Assembly: GCA_017468435.1 (NCBI GenBank)
Contig: JAFUIP010000003.1
Span: 62,001 to 126,000 of the forward strand
Reading direction: 5' to 3'
Origin: Bacteroidales bacterium
GTDB taxonomy: Bacteria > Bacteroidota > Bacteroidia > Bacteroidales > UBA1402
Length of the DNA stretch: 64,000 nt
Part shown: positions 25,116 through 34,090 of the stretch, in pieces
How the letters are laid out: each line of letters begins with the position of its first letter
Numbering within the stretch: position 1 is the first letter of the stretch
Program-made: the position numbers and the translations under genes
Notes under the pieces: model-generated
Told to the model about the DNA's origin: nothing
What the model saw: only the letters and a program-made list of their open reading frames with translations
The model's database searches: none

Positions 25116-26297
25116 TTATTGTTTCTTTTCTTTCATTTTTTTTCTAAAATCCTTCAACCCGCTTATAAGGAAAGCAAACCACGGCATTGGGTCATCCCAA
25201 TAAAACATCTGCTCATACACCTTTTTATATCCCATTCTTCTTGGGCTTTTCTTAAATCTGTCTGGAGAAGACAGAAACCAAAGCATATCTGTTTGACCAA
25301 TTCTCAAACAAAAATCCGTACGTACTGAATCAAACTCAGTAACAGGCAAATCATATGCATCTTCAAGAATTTGTCTACAAAGATCAAAGCCTGATAGGAA
25401 CCCAATCGTAATAGCATGTGCAGGTCTGACATTAATCTCAATCACCTTACCAATGTTGTCACGGCTATCCACCATGATATCCACACCGACAACACCTCTC
25501 ACATTCATTTTTTTGAGCAATTTTGCACAAGTTTCTTTTACATCAGGTCTGTCTATCAGAGCATTTAATGTACTGGTACCACCCACCTCAGGATACATAT
25601 GCTTGCACACATATGAAAAACAGCTTTTCACATCCCCATTACGATCTACAAAGGCATTACATGAAAGGCCCATTCGATCAGCAGGTATTCTTTCCTGAAC
25701 CACATAATCCTCTAGATTTATATTGTTCGCCTCAACATATTCTTTTAGTTGCTCTTCATTGTCAAAAGGGTGAAAACCACGGCCACCAAACGAACGTCTT
25801 GGCTTGATAATTATGGGATATTTTAGGCCTTTTATAGAAACATCCTCAGGATGTTTTACACCAAACAGCGTATGCGGACAAGGGATATCATTATCCATAC
25901 ACACCCTCATTACCTCATTCTTATCATTAGCCCTATCAAAAATATCAGCATCGTTAGAATAGATGATGGCATACTTAGATAACTCTTCCTTGTTGTGTGA
26001 AAGGATCCTAGCAGAAAACTCAAACGATGGAAAGACTAAATCATAATTGCCATTTTTTATTAGGTCAACAATATATGACTCTGACTCCTCGGGTCTTGAG
26101 AAATCACAAATCCCAAGAATCTTAGCATCTGGTAATCTTGAAGCATATCCACAATCCAACTTATTATTGCACAATACGCTAACATGGCAACCCCAATTCT
26201 TAAAGCCTCGAATAAACGGTAGGCATTGCTTGCAGTATCCCTCCAACACCAGAACTCTCTTACCCTTACAAAATTCTTTAAATTCTATTACACACAT
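25116..26297 (-). CDS. ATP-grasp ligase
   Basis: This 393-residue protein has the three parts of the ATP-grasp fold: a Rossmann-like N-domain (KRVLVLEGYCKQCLPFIRGF), an ATP loop (PIIIKPRRSFGGRGFHPF) and a metal-binding region (GVVGVDIMVDSRDNIGKVIEINVRP). Enzymes of this group join a carboxylate to an amine through an acyl phosphate. It starts 33 bp after the Alg13-like transferase gene and is followed by the amino-acid enzyme. A role in attaching an amino acid to a sugar is plausible, but the substrate cannot be read. Confidence 0.85.
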   Translation of the reverse strand: MCVIEFKEFCKGKRVLVLEGYCKQCLPFIRGFKNWGCHVSVLCNNKLDCGYASRLPDAKILGICDFSRPEESESYIVDLIKNGNYDLVFPSFEFSARILSHNKEELSKYAIIYSNDADIFDRANDKNEVMRVCMDNDIPCPHTLFGVKHPEDVSIKGLKYPIIIKPRRSFGGRGFHPFDNEEQLKEYVEANNINLEDYVVQERIPADRMGLSCNAFVDRNGDVKSCFSYVCKHMYPEVGGTSTLNALIDRPDVKETCAKLLKKMNVRGVVGVDIMVDSRDNIGKVIEINVRPAHAITIGFLSGFDLCRQILEDAYDLPVTEFDSVRTDFCLRIGQTDMLWFLSSPDRFKKSPRRMGYKKVYEQMFYWDDPMPWFAFLISGLKDFRKKMKEKKQ

Positions 26298-26330
26298 ATA
26301 AATAATCTCTAATCAAAAAAACTCAAGAAA

Positions 26331-26810
26331 CTAATTATTGAGCCATGTATCTATCATTTTACCTATTTCATAAGGGATAGTACTCTCAAAATCACATACC
26401 CTTGGTGTAAAACCATCCAATTTATTCCAAGCTTCAATAATTGAATCTGTACCATCCAAAATATATCCATCTTCAGTAAGTTTCTTTACTAACTCAGTTT
26501 GATGGTCATTTGTCATCTCATGATAACGTTGAAGTCTAGCCACAGCGATTATTTTTTTCCCTTTTTGAATGGAACTGAACAACGCGCCACTACCAGCATG
26601 TGTAATCACAATATCTGCCTTTGCTATATATTCCTTAAAATCATTTTCAGCGACAAAATCCAGACATTTTATATGTTCAGATGTGTATCTGGTATTTCCC
26701 AACTGAGCAATAAACTCATGCTCAGGATGTAACTTCTCTATTAGTTCTTCTATCATCTGAAGGCAACGAGGAAATTGATTACCTTGAGTTCCTAATGTTA
26801 TAAATACCAT
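26331..26810 (-). CDS. Alg13/PssE-like glycosyltransferase subunit
   Basis: This 159-residue protein matches the C-terminal half of MurG-type transferases as a separate chain, with VFITLGTQGNQFPR at the start, ADIVITHAGSGALFSS (UDP-sugar binding) and HEMTNDHQTELV. In the Alg13/Alg14 or Cps14F/G systems this subunit carries the catalytic nucleotide-sugar site and needs the membrane-bound partner, which is the next gene upstream (8-bp gap). Together they add a second sugar to the lipid-linked unit, facing the cytosol. Confidence 0.88.
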   Translation of the reverse strand: MVFITLGTQGNQFPRCLQMIEELIEKLHPEHEFIAQLGNTRYTSEHIKCLDFVAENDFKEYIAKADIVITHAGSGALFSSIQKGKKIIAVARLQRYHEMTNDHQTELVKKLTEDGYILDGTDSIIEAWNKLDGFTPRVCDFESTIPYEIGKMIDTWLNN

Positions 26811-26818
26811 ATTTCAAA

Positions 26819-27331
26819 TTAAACTAACGTTCCACAATAGTGCGCTTCTGGATACATTTTCTTCATCTCTGGCCATTGGACAAAAATCTGATCCGCAACT
26901 TTTCTAACTAAGATTCCAGTAAGCGAGCGGGCATATACCTTTGCCCTTGTTTCTATAAAGATAAGTTTTGAGCCATGAAGCCATCCCATCCAAAACAATG
27001 GTACAGCAATGCTACTACCAGTAGATACAATTACTTTAGGTCGATATTTCTTCCAGATTTTTATACATTGGACAAAAGCTTTTAGATAAGCCTTAATTCC
27101 ATAAATTCTATTGGAGCGATTCAATTTCTGTCGCTTTCTCGATTCAGCATTTGCCAGCATGAATTCAATTTTACCAATATTTTTCAGTGCAGACATATCT
27201 TTCGACGCTCTTACATTATCGGTTATGAGCACTGAATCATACCTCCCAAAGAGTTCTTTTAATGCCATCATTTGACTGAAATGTCCGCCTTGGTTACAGG
27301 CGAACATTACAATGTTATTTAATTTACCCAT
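26819..27331 (-). CDS. Alg14/PssD-like glycosyltransferase subunit
   Basis: This 170-residue protein is the Alg14-type partner: CNQGGHFSQMMALKELFGRYD at the acceptor side, and PKVIVSTGSSIAVPLFWMGW and GSKLIFIETRAKV with the membrane-association hydrophobic part. It should recruit the Alg13-like catalytic subunit to the membrane. It begins 2 bp before the stop codon of the broken acetyltransferase upstream, so the three genes are tightly packed. Confidence 0.88.
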   Translation of the reverse strand: MGKLNNIVMFACNQGGHFSQMMALKELFGRYDSVLITDNVRASKDMSALKNIGKIEFMLANAESRKRQKLNRSNRIYGIKAYLKAFVQCIKIWKKYRPKVIVSTGSSIAVPLFWMGWLHGSKLIFIETRAKVYARSLTGILVRKVADQIFVQWPEMKKMYPEAHYCGTLV

Positions 27332-27332
27332 A

Positions 27333-27773
27333 TTATCTTTTTTTTATAAACCTTGCAGGATTACCAGCCCATACCTCATTAGCGGGGATGTTCTTTGTCA
27401 CAATAGAACCAGCTCCTACAATAGCCCCCTCACCGATAGTTACTGAATTACAGATAATAGTTCTTGTTCCAATAAACGCACCTTTTCAAATCCGCACTTC
27501 ACCATTTCTGAATGCCCCTGTTGCAGGATCTATGTAATGTGTCAGAATAGTGGTACCACCAGTAATTCTTACTCCCGACTCTATAGTAATAAGTTCTGGA
27601 TGGACACCATCATATTTAACATCTTTCCCTATAAAAGTGTGTTTCGGATCAAGAATATTCACACCCGCCAATCTTACAAACCATGGACGAATACCGTGGC
27701 CCGGCATTGGCAAATTTGCCAGCCATAACAAAAAGTATAGCTTAATTCGTTTAAATGACAAGTACGTTTTCAT
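27333..27773 (-). pseudogene. Hexapeptide-repeat acyltransferase with an in-frame TGA
   Basis: From ATG at 27773 the frame reads to TGA at 27488-27486 (codon 96, after RNGEVRI). It then continues open in the same frame as KGAFIGTRTIICNSVTIGEG to a TAA at 27333, giving 146 residues in total. The part after the TGA is the normal left-handed beta-helix tail and ends with the usual AGNPARFIKK. The hexapeptide rule calls for Gly at the TGA position (IGKGAFIG), so GGA to TGA is the simplest origin. If the stop is real, the last turns of the helix and the acetyl-CoA edge are lost. Confidence 0.78.
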
Positions 27774-28248
27774 ATGTAAATATTTTAAAGGATATCTATA
27801 GACTCGAATTTAGGAAATCAATTTTACTCAATCTTAGTATTTAGCAAACCTTTCCATATTTATCATCAAATATATCGTTTTTATACCATTCAATCCATTT
27901 TATGTGACTATGAATTAAATCATACAGGCGACACAGTCTTTCGCAAGGTTGAGGTTCATGTAAGAATTCCAAAGTCAATAGCTGCAAACTTATCGACTTC
28001 TGTTCTATCAAAATGAATCAAATAGTTGCACAGATGTCTATGATTAACATAATTTGCATAGAATATACCTCAAGGAGAACACCTCGCCTTTTTCTAAGAT
28101 ATACCTCCATTGCTGTTCGTCACTCTAGCAAGTTTTTCTTAGTGACCCGATCCTTCTGAATAAACAAGAACCCCATACAAAATCAATCGTCAACTATTGT
28201 CGAAGTTTATGCCTACCACATCTTACTACAATAATGCAAGCATAGATT
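27774..28248 (-). other. Gap of 475 bp with decayed coding traces
   Basis: No intact gene is seen. On the minus strand about 58 codons are open from 28017 to a TAA at 27841, ending in the plausible tail HIKWIEWYKNDIFDDKYGK, but without a start codon. A neighbouring frame has a similar coding look. I read this as the worn 3' end of a lost glycan gene and cannot name the family. Confidence 0.35.
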
Positions 28249-28875
28249 TTATCTATACTTTAAAAACATTCTTTTTCTTAATTCTTCCACATTCTCAACC
28301 CGTTGTGAGTATTGTTCACCATCTCTGATATACCAAGGATCTGACGGTTTTATCACTTTTGCCGGAGTACCTGCCAACAACACATTTCCTTGTAAATAGG
28401 ATTTATTAACCAGAGAATTTGATCCAACCGAAATGTTATCACCTAAATCTACCCTTGACGTTATTTTTACACCTGTTGATAAATAAAAGGCATCTCCTAC
28501 AATTTTTCCATTGTCAGTAATACAAGTTGAAGTGTGAAGAACTGCATACTTGCCAAATCTATTAGAAGAGCCAACAACAATCGTTCCATAGTGAGGAATA
28601 ACAAGTCCATAATCAAAACAATTATAGCCGATGCTAAAACCAAGCTTCAAGGATAACTCAGAAAATCTCCATTTATAATAATAGGGCAAAATCCCCCCCC
28701 CTTTTTTTTGAGAGTAATATGAGACCTTTCTCATTATAACCAAAAAACGCATCAAGTAATCTGGTTTAATCACATCTTTGATAAAATCTTTAACGGATGG
28801 CCTGAATGATCCTCTATTCATCATCCTATCTGCCATAATAAAGAATCTCAATTCTTTTTTACTACGAATTTCCAT
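28249..28875 (-). CDS. Serine acetyltransferase-like hexapeptide acyltransferase with G9 tract
   Basis: This 208-residue protein combines a helical front part (to about residue 75) with a left-handed beta-helix (YGTIVVGSSNRFGKYAVLHT, then LGDNISVGSNSLV) and the closing AGTPAKVIKPSDPWYI, as in serine acetyltransferase homologues of polysaccharide loci. It probably O- or N-acetylates a capsule sugar. Codons 57-62 (KKGGG) are written by A8 followed by G9 (28693-28709), a slippery tract that would frameshift on gain or loss of one base. In this sequence it is in the ON register. Confidence 0.85.
   Translation of the reverse strand: MEIRSKKELRFFIMADRMMNRGSFRPSVKDFIKDVIKPDYLMRFLVIMRKVSYYSQKKGGGILPYYYKWRFSELSLKLGFSIGYNCFDYGLVIPHYGTIVVGSSNRFGKYAVLHTSTCITDNGKIVGDAFYLSTGVKITSRVDLGDNISVGSNSLVNKSYLQGNVLLAGTPAKVIKPSDPWYIRDGEQYSQRVENVEELRKRMFLKYR
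28693..28709 (-). repeat. A8-G9 homopolymer pair inside an acetyltransferase gene
   Basis: On the plus strand nine C (28693-28701) are followed by eight T (28702-28709). Such runs mutate by strand slippage. The tract is inside the coding region, so length changes switch the gene on and off. Confidence 0.8.
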
Positions 28876-28965
28876 TATTGTAATTAGATATCACTATTTT
28901 TATCCTAAACATTTCTTTTTTGGGGGCAACCCTAATTATTATTCCATTATATAAAACACTTCTAC

Positions 28966-29913
28966 TTATCGCAAACGACACCATAGTCTATTAACAACGT
29001 AAATTATTATCGGATTTTTAGATAATAATACTATTTGCCTTAATTTTGACCAACATTTCACAGTATCCCTATTTATTAATTGTTTTTTCTCCCTCAACAC
29101 CTGTTTTAGTCCTTTATAATCTTTACTAAGTGCACATACAAAAAACTCATTTTGCAAACATCTCACATACATTTTATCTCTCACCGATGAAGATACATTT
29201 GCACGGTCTACATGCTTCCACCAAAACGGAATTGTTTTTTTCCATCTATCAACATCATGATCCTTAACCAATGAGCCCTTAACATCTCTACGATGAAAAT
29301 ATAATGGTTCACCCAACAATACAATTGTAGAATTCTTGCCAAGCGCCGTATAATAGTCTATTGCAAATAAAGCATCTTCTGCATGACAAATCTCTTCTTC
29401 ATAGAAAATAGCATTCTCTTTTATTATTTCTGTCTTATATAATTTATTCCATATATTCTTAAACAGATCCGGAGTACATAACAAAAATTCTTCATCTTTA
29501 TCCATGCTACATTCTATTCGATTACAAGAGAGAATCTTCGAACACCTTGCATGATTTTCATCAGCCCAATTACAGACAACCAAATCAACATTCTCTGCTA
29601 CCATCTTTTGCAACATTGTTGGTAATGGATAATCATCCACATCTATAAAACAAATCCATTTACCAATCGCTTTTTTTATCCCAAAGTTTCTTGCCGCAGA
29701 AACTCCTCTATTTTGAGTATGAAAAACTCTCATCCAAGAATATTTATTTTCCAACATATCACAAATGGCAGGACTCTCATCTGTGGAACCATCATCAACA
29801 ACAATTACTTCTATATTTAAATAAGTTTGTTTTGCAATAGCCTCAATACACTCCTTTATATACCTAGCTTTATTATATACAGGTATAACAATACTTACAA
29901 TAGAATTATCCAT
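28966..29913 (-). CDS. GT2-family glycosyltransferase
   Basis: This 315-residue cytosolic protein has the GT-A fold of family 2, with the start VSIVIPVYNKARYIKECIEAI, DDGSTDESPAIC, the metal-binding DVDDYP and a GVSAARNFGI motif. These enzymes transfer a sugar from an NDP-sugar onto the lipid-linked repeat unit. It starts 17 bp after the previous GT2 gene. Donor and linkage cannot be told from sequence. Confidence 0.9.
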   Translation of the reverse strand: MDNSIVSIVIPVYNKARYIKECIEAIAKQTYLNIEVIVVDDGSTDESPAICDMLENKYSWMRVFHTQNRGVSAARNFGIKKAIGKWICFIDVDDYPLPTMLQKMVAENVDLVVCNWADENHARCSKILSCNRIECSMDKDEEFLLCTPDLFKNIWNKLYKTEIIKENAIFYEEEICHAEDALFAIDYYTALGKNSTIVLLGEPLYFHRRDVKGSLVKDHDVDRWKKTIPFWWKHVDRANVSSSVRDKMYVRCLQNEFFVCALSKDYKGLKQVLREKKQLINRDTVKCWSKLRQIVLLSKNPIIIYVVNRLWCRLR

Positions 29914-29930
29914 AGCAGAAAAAATTTTAA

Positions 29931-30767
29931 CTACCTATAATCATCATGCTTCCACAAAGATGGAAATAGTACATGTATAAAATTGGTTATAAATGATTTA
30001 CATGCAGGAATAACACCAAAATGCTTCTTTCTATAATAAAAAAACTCAAACGGGTTTCTACCTGTTGGGCTAAAGAATGCTTTCCACCGAGTCCTTAAAT
30101 CCACATTTGGATTTTTCCATGTAGATATCGACTCATGGCGATCACATTCTCCATAAAGCCCTGGTGCTACATAAACGTTTATTCCTAATTTCTGAGCCAT
30201 TAAGCCATAATCATGGTCGCCAAGACTATGACGATATTTAGGGTCATTCATTCCAACTTTCTCATATACATAGTTTGGAATTAATACGATATTTCCATGC
30301 ATATAATAACATGGTTTTGGCTCTTTTTTGTCATATATCATATTCTTATGTTTATCCATACCTCCGTATGTGATTGAAGACTTCGTACTGATATCACAAG
30401 TACTACCAACTAATATTATGTTTGGATAATCTTGACTACATTTCACCAATCTTACAATAGAATCAGAATATAAAAAAGTATCATCATTTAACCACAAAAA
30501 ATAATCAAACGACTTTTCAGCAGCCTTCTTCCAAGCCGAAAACATTCCTCTATTCCAAAATAAACTACCATCTCCTTTAATGATATTCACATCTGGAAAC
30601 AAACCAATTACAGTTTCCGAGGTTCCGTCAGAACAACCATCATCTGTAAGATAGACATCTATTGAATAAATAACATTTATTCCCTCCTGTGAAAATAAAT
30701 TTTGTAAACATTGGACAGTTTTATCCTTTCTATTATAAACTGTTAATAATGCTGCTATTTTTTTCAT
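29931..30767 (-). CDS. GT2-family glycosyltransferase, rhamnosyltransferase-like
   Basis: This 278-residue protein has the GT2 start AALLTVYNRKDKTVQCLQNL, TDDGCSDGTSE and the metal site LWLNDDT, with a late SLGDHDYGLMAQ and a C-terminal GRNPFEFFYYRKKHF. This layout is common in rhamnosyl- or galactofuranosyl-type family 2 enzymes. Its start lies inside the 3' end of the Wzy gene (35-bp overlap). An Rml-derived donor is possible because RmlA and RmlB are encoded nearby, but RmlC and RmlD are not in this window. Confidence 0.88.
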   Translation of the reverse strand: MKKIAALLTVYNRKDKTVQCLQNLFSQEGINVIYSIDVYLTDDGCSDGTSETVIGLFPDVNIIKGDGSLFWNRGMFSAWKKAAEKSFDYFLWLNDDTFLYSDSIVRLVKCSQDYPNIILVGSTCDISTKSSITYGGMDKHKNMIYDKKEPKPCYYMHGNIVLIPNYVYEKVGMNDPKYRHSLGDHDYGLMAQKLGINVYVAPGLYGECDRHESISTWKNPNVDLRTRWKAFFSPTGRNPFEFFYYRKKHFGVIPACKSFITNFIHVLFPSLWKHDDYR

Positions 30768-31926
30768 AATCTCTAGGAATTCTTATAAACAATAAAGCCC
30801 AAAACAGCGAGTAATTTAAAAATGCCTCATTAAAAAGTAACATTGAGACAACAACCAATATCACAATCCTTAATGAACTCTTATAATTTGAAAAATTGTT
30901 ATATATACCCACAAAGTAAAGAATCATGCATGGAATACCCAACATATTCGTTGCACTTGATAAACCATTACCTGCTCCACTCATGTATTCTGCCAAAATA
31001 CCATATTTTGACACCTGATTGAAGCCATTTCCAATAAAAGGATTTCTAATAATATTGTATATATCAACTCGCATTGCACCAAAGCGATCCCACGAGACAT
31101 CTCCCTGCTGAACATTTTTAGCATCTTCCAACTGAGCCATAATTTTTTCTCCCATAAAATCAAGTCCCCATACAAAATAAACCAAAACTAGGGAAAATAA
31201 AGAAATTATAACCACTTTATACAAATTTGAGACTCTACTACTTATCATCAATCTCAGTACCAAATAAACTGCCATAGTCATATATGCCGCCGTACTCTTT
31301 GTGGATATAAATGCAAGTATCAATATTATACATGATTTCTTTCGATATTTCCATAAATATTCCAATTTATTAGAGAAAAGTACTGGAACCATCATTATAA
31401 AACCTTGGAACGCACCTGGCTCCCAAAACATACCCGAGTTTCGAATCGATTCTCCCATTTGTATATACTGATTATACACTAATATCGATCGATATCGTTC
31501 AAACTCATACCCAATATTAATATTTAACACTCCATTAAATATAAATCCAACAATACTAATAGCGGATATAGCAACTATGACATTGAAATACACTTCGCGA
31601 AATAAAAGTCCAAAGAATGAAGATATCAAAAAAGCCGTATATAAACGAGCCATAAAATTAATATCCGCAGGAATAGAAACAATATCCAAAGAGACGTATT
31701 GTAATGTAAACAAAAAACAAAAGAGCAACAGCCATGATAGAAATTTTGTATTATATATTCTTTTCCGCTTACAAATACATACTGTAAATAATACCACAGC
31801 ATATAATACATAAGTATACTCAAAGTCCAGATATACAAACACTGGATTTCCACACATACATAAAAATAAAAACATTAGAAGATAATCACTCCATAATATT
31901 TTGTTTATTTCTACTTTAGTATTCAT
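30733..31926 (-). CDS. wzy: Wzy-type O-antigen/capsule polymerase
   Basis: This protein of about 397 residues has roughly ten transmembrane helices and a periplasmic loop carrying GMFWEPGAFQGF, the marker of Wzy-like polymerases. I start it at ATG 31926 (MNTKVEI); a longer frame with a TTG start 14 codons upstream is less likely. In the Wzx/Wzy system it joins repeat units in the periplasm. The locus has one flippase and one polymerase, and Wzc is the co-polymerase that sets chain length. Confidence 0.88.
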   Translation of the reverse strand: MNTKVEINKILWSDYLLMFLFLCMCGNPVFVYLDFEYTYVLYAVVLFTVCICKRKRIYNTKFLSWLLLFCFLFTLQYVSLDIVSIPADINFMARLYTAFLISSFFGLLFREVYFNVIVAISAISIVGFIFNGVLNINIGYEFERYRSILVYNQYIQMGESIRNSGMFWEPGAFQGFIMMVPVLFSNKLEYLWKYRKKSCIILILAFISTKSTAAYMTMAVYLVLRLMISSRVSNLYKVVIISLFSLVLVYFVWGLDFMGEKIMAQLEDAKNVQQGDVSWDRFGAMRVDIYNIIRNPFIGNGFNQVSKYGILAEYMSGAGNGLSSATNMLGIPCMILYFVGIYNNFSNYKSSLRIVILVVVSMLLFNEAFLNYSLFWALLFIRIPRDYEKNSSIINSL

Positions 31927-32703
31927 AATTAGTACTGATGTGTTAATACTACTGTCAGAATAAAACAATCATAAAAGTTCCTTGAATAATTGAAAACGGG
32001 GATTTACTAAGTTCAGGTCAAAATTTTAGATTAATTCTTTGTCAAGCCAACATAGATGGCATACCCGTAAAGAAAAAATACGTATTCTCTCAGTGTTTAT
32101 CTCTCTTCAGTCGCTACAATTTCAACTATCTCGCATGGAAACATAGTGGTAACAAATATGTTAAGCGGTTCACCTATTACAACTAACTTTCTAAACTGAT
32201 ATTGGGTCATTTTTCCAACCATGTCCATCTTCGTAATACGATCCTTGCAACCAACGTTTATCCGTTTAAAACCTATCACCTTGGGGGTTGAAACTTGTCT
32301 ACAATGTTAAAATTGAAACTCAACGGTACTACTAAATCGTTAATATCGTTCAATCTAGACAAAAACGCAACTTATAATTCTACATTAGTTGACTCTTGCC
32401 TGATAGTTTTTTTAATAGAGCTATCCAAAAAGAAGAAAGTGATATTAAAGAAAACTGCCTATCGATTCATGTCCCAACATTCACATAACACTAAAAAGGT
32501 TCAAAACACAGAGCTCGAAATAGCATTCCGTATGAACTCATCACAACAGAAAACGCATTGGAATGCCTCTTTATCACCTTGGAAAAATCTACAACGACTT
32601 CATATTTTCCTCCTGAATTAGGAATACAATCCGATGTTGTCTGCATTATGATTGCCAACTAACGTAGATTACGAAGATATACTACTATAAATAACTATTA
32701 ACT
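31927..32703 (-). other. Gap of about 780 bp with possible remnant
   Basis: No intact gene is seen between the Wzy and GT4 genes. On the minus strand a short frame at about 32494-32646 ends in SVVMSSYGMLFRALCFEPF. This is reminiscent of the conserved C-terminal strand-loop of polysaccharide pyruvyl transferases (SRYHG...ALCF.KP), but there is no start or continuation. Stops are frequent on both strands elsewhere. Confidence 0.3.
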
Positions 32704-33936
32704 TTAAAACTCTAATCCAATATGTCGAAAATATGATTTATTCTCTTTTATATCTTGCGTAATTTTTTTGTTTACCTCCACAAGTTTTACACGATCAATG
32801 GTATTCAAACAATACATAATACCATCCCGCATATCATCAGTATCATACAATGGTGATATCCATCCATTCTCCTTATGTTGAACCAAATCTATTGCCACAC
32901 CCATTTCAAATGCAACAATAGGTATATTACAACAAAAGGCATAATTAATCATCATGGGGCCAGAGTCTTCCACAGAGGGGCAAACAAATACATCAGACGC
33001 ACAATATGCTTGTAACAATTGCTGAAAATCCAACATTCCCACATCAATTATATTATAAAAATCATCACGATACGCATTATTCTGACCTGCAATTAAGAGA
33101 GTTATATTTATACACTCCTGATTTGCGTCTTTAATCTTATTCAGAGCATCAACTAAATAATTAAATCCTTTACGAGGATCGTTCACATTAAGTGCACCAA
33201 AAAAAATAACCAAACTATCTGAAGGTATAGACCATTTTGCTCTACAATACGCCCTGCTATGAGAAACACTTGGAGCAAATCCTAAAGAAACAGATGGTCT
33301 TATAATTGCATTAGAGAATACAACAGATTGGGCTGCTCGCATACAGTCATTTCCAGTACCCGTCACTAAGGCATTTGGGATGCTATACTTTTTTTTGAAT
33401 CTCAATGTGGATCTTGAAAGAGTTGAATTACGATTAATAGCTGGACAAGGAAAACAATCATGCATATATCCCTTACAATCCCACGGATAATGACATCCGC
33501 CTGTTAAATAAGCATTATCAGACATCGAGTACACAACCCTTGCATTAGTCATTTTCTGCAATTGATATATTGTTTTAAAAGACACAAAATCAGTACACCA
33601 ATAAACATCAATTACGTCAGGTATATCTCCATATAACCGTAAGATTCTCTTTGCTGAAATTGCACTTAGCTGAAAATCATAATAACAATACTTTGCGTTA
33701 CTATGAGGAGATTTATAGCTTTTATACATACGAACTAAGCGCCTATATATTCTATAGAGAAGCTTTTGGATCTTATTCTTCTCACAAAAAAGACCAATAA
33801 CATTAACATTTGAGGTAGTTTTATATAAAACCAGCAGCTTGGCATTTACATCTCTATCAGATATCTGTTGTACGGATTGAACTGCTGCAGATCCAGCCCC
33901 ACCAGTATCATATGTGGAAAGTTTCAAATATTTCAT
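32704..33936 (-). CDS. GT4-family glycosyltransferase
   Basis: This 410-residue protein is a GT-B family 4 enzyme. It has the N-terminal acceptor motif STYDTGGAGSAAVQSV, the mid-region SLVIFFGALNVNDPRKGFNY and the donor-site ASDVFVCPSVEDSGPMMINYA, followed by VAFEMGVAIDLVQHKENGW. An unusual Cys/His cluster in the middle (CHYPWDCKGYMHDCFPCP) is known in a subset of capsule GT4 enzymes. It adds one sugar of the repeat unit in the cytosol. Confidence 0.88.
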   Translation of the reverse strand: MKYLKLSTYDTGGAGSAAVQSVQQISDRDVNAKLLVLYKTTSNVNVIGLFCEKNKIQKLLYRIYRRLVRMYKSYKSPHSNAKYCYYDFQLSAISAKRILRLYGDIPDVIDVYWCTDFVSFKTIYQLQKMTNARVVYSMSDNAYLTGGCHYPWDCKGYMHDCFPCPAINRNSTLSRSTLRFKKKYSIPNALVTGTGNDCMRAAQSVVFSNAIIRPSVSLGFAPSVSHSRAYCRAKWSIPSDSLVIFFGALNVNDPRKGFNYLVDALNKIKDANQECINITLLIAGQNNAYRDDFYNIIDVGMLDFQQLLQAYCASDVFVCPSVEDSGPMMINYAFCCNIPIVAFEMGVAIDLVQHKENGWISPLYDTDDMRDGIMYCLNTIDRVKLVEVNKKITQDIKENKSYFRHIGLEF

Positions 33937-34090
33937 ACCAAATCACCTCCTATCTATCAAATCTTAATAATTCAGCTACTTTATTCATTAAAGCCAACTA
34001 TTGATATAACAAAAACATAATTCATAGCCACCGCATCTTATCAAGAATGAAACGTAAAGGGAAAGTCGAACCAACAAGTTATGATATTAA

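Noticed and set aside
32295..32621. Rightward 108-codon frame in the gap before the GT4 gene
   Set aside because: Low-complexity Lys/Ser/Leu-rich text, no promoter and no domain; the minus strand of the same stretch looks more like a decayed capsule gene.
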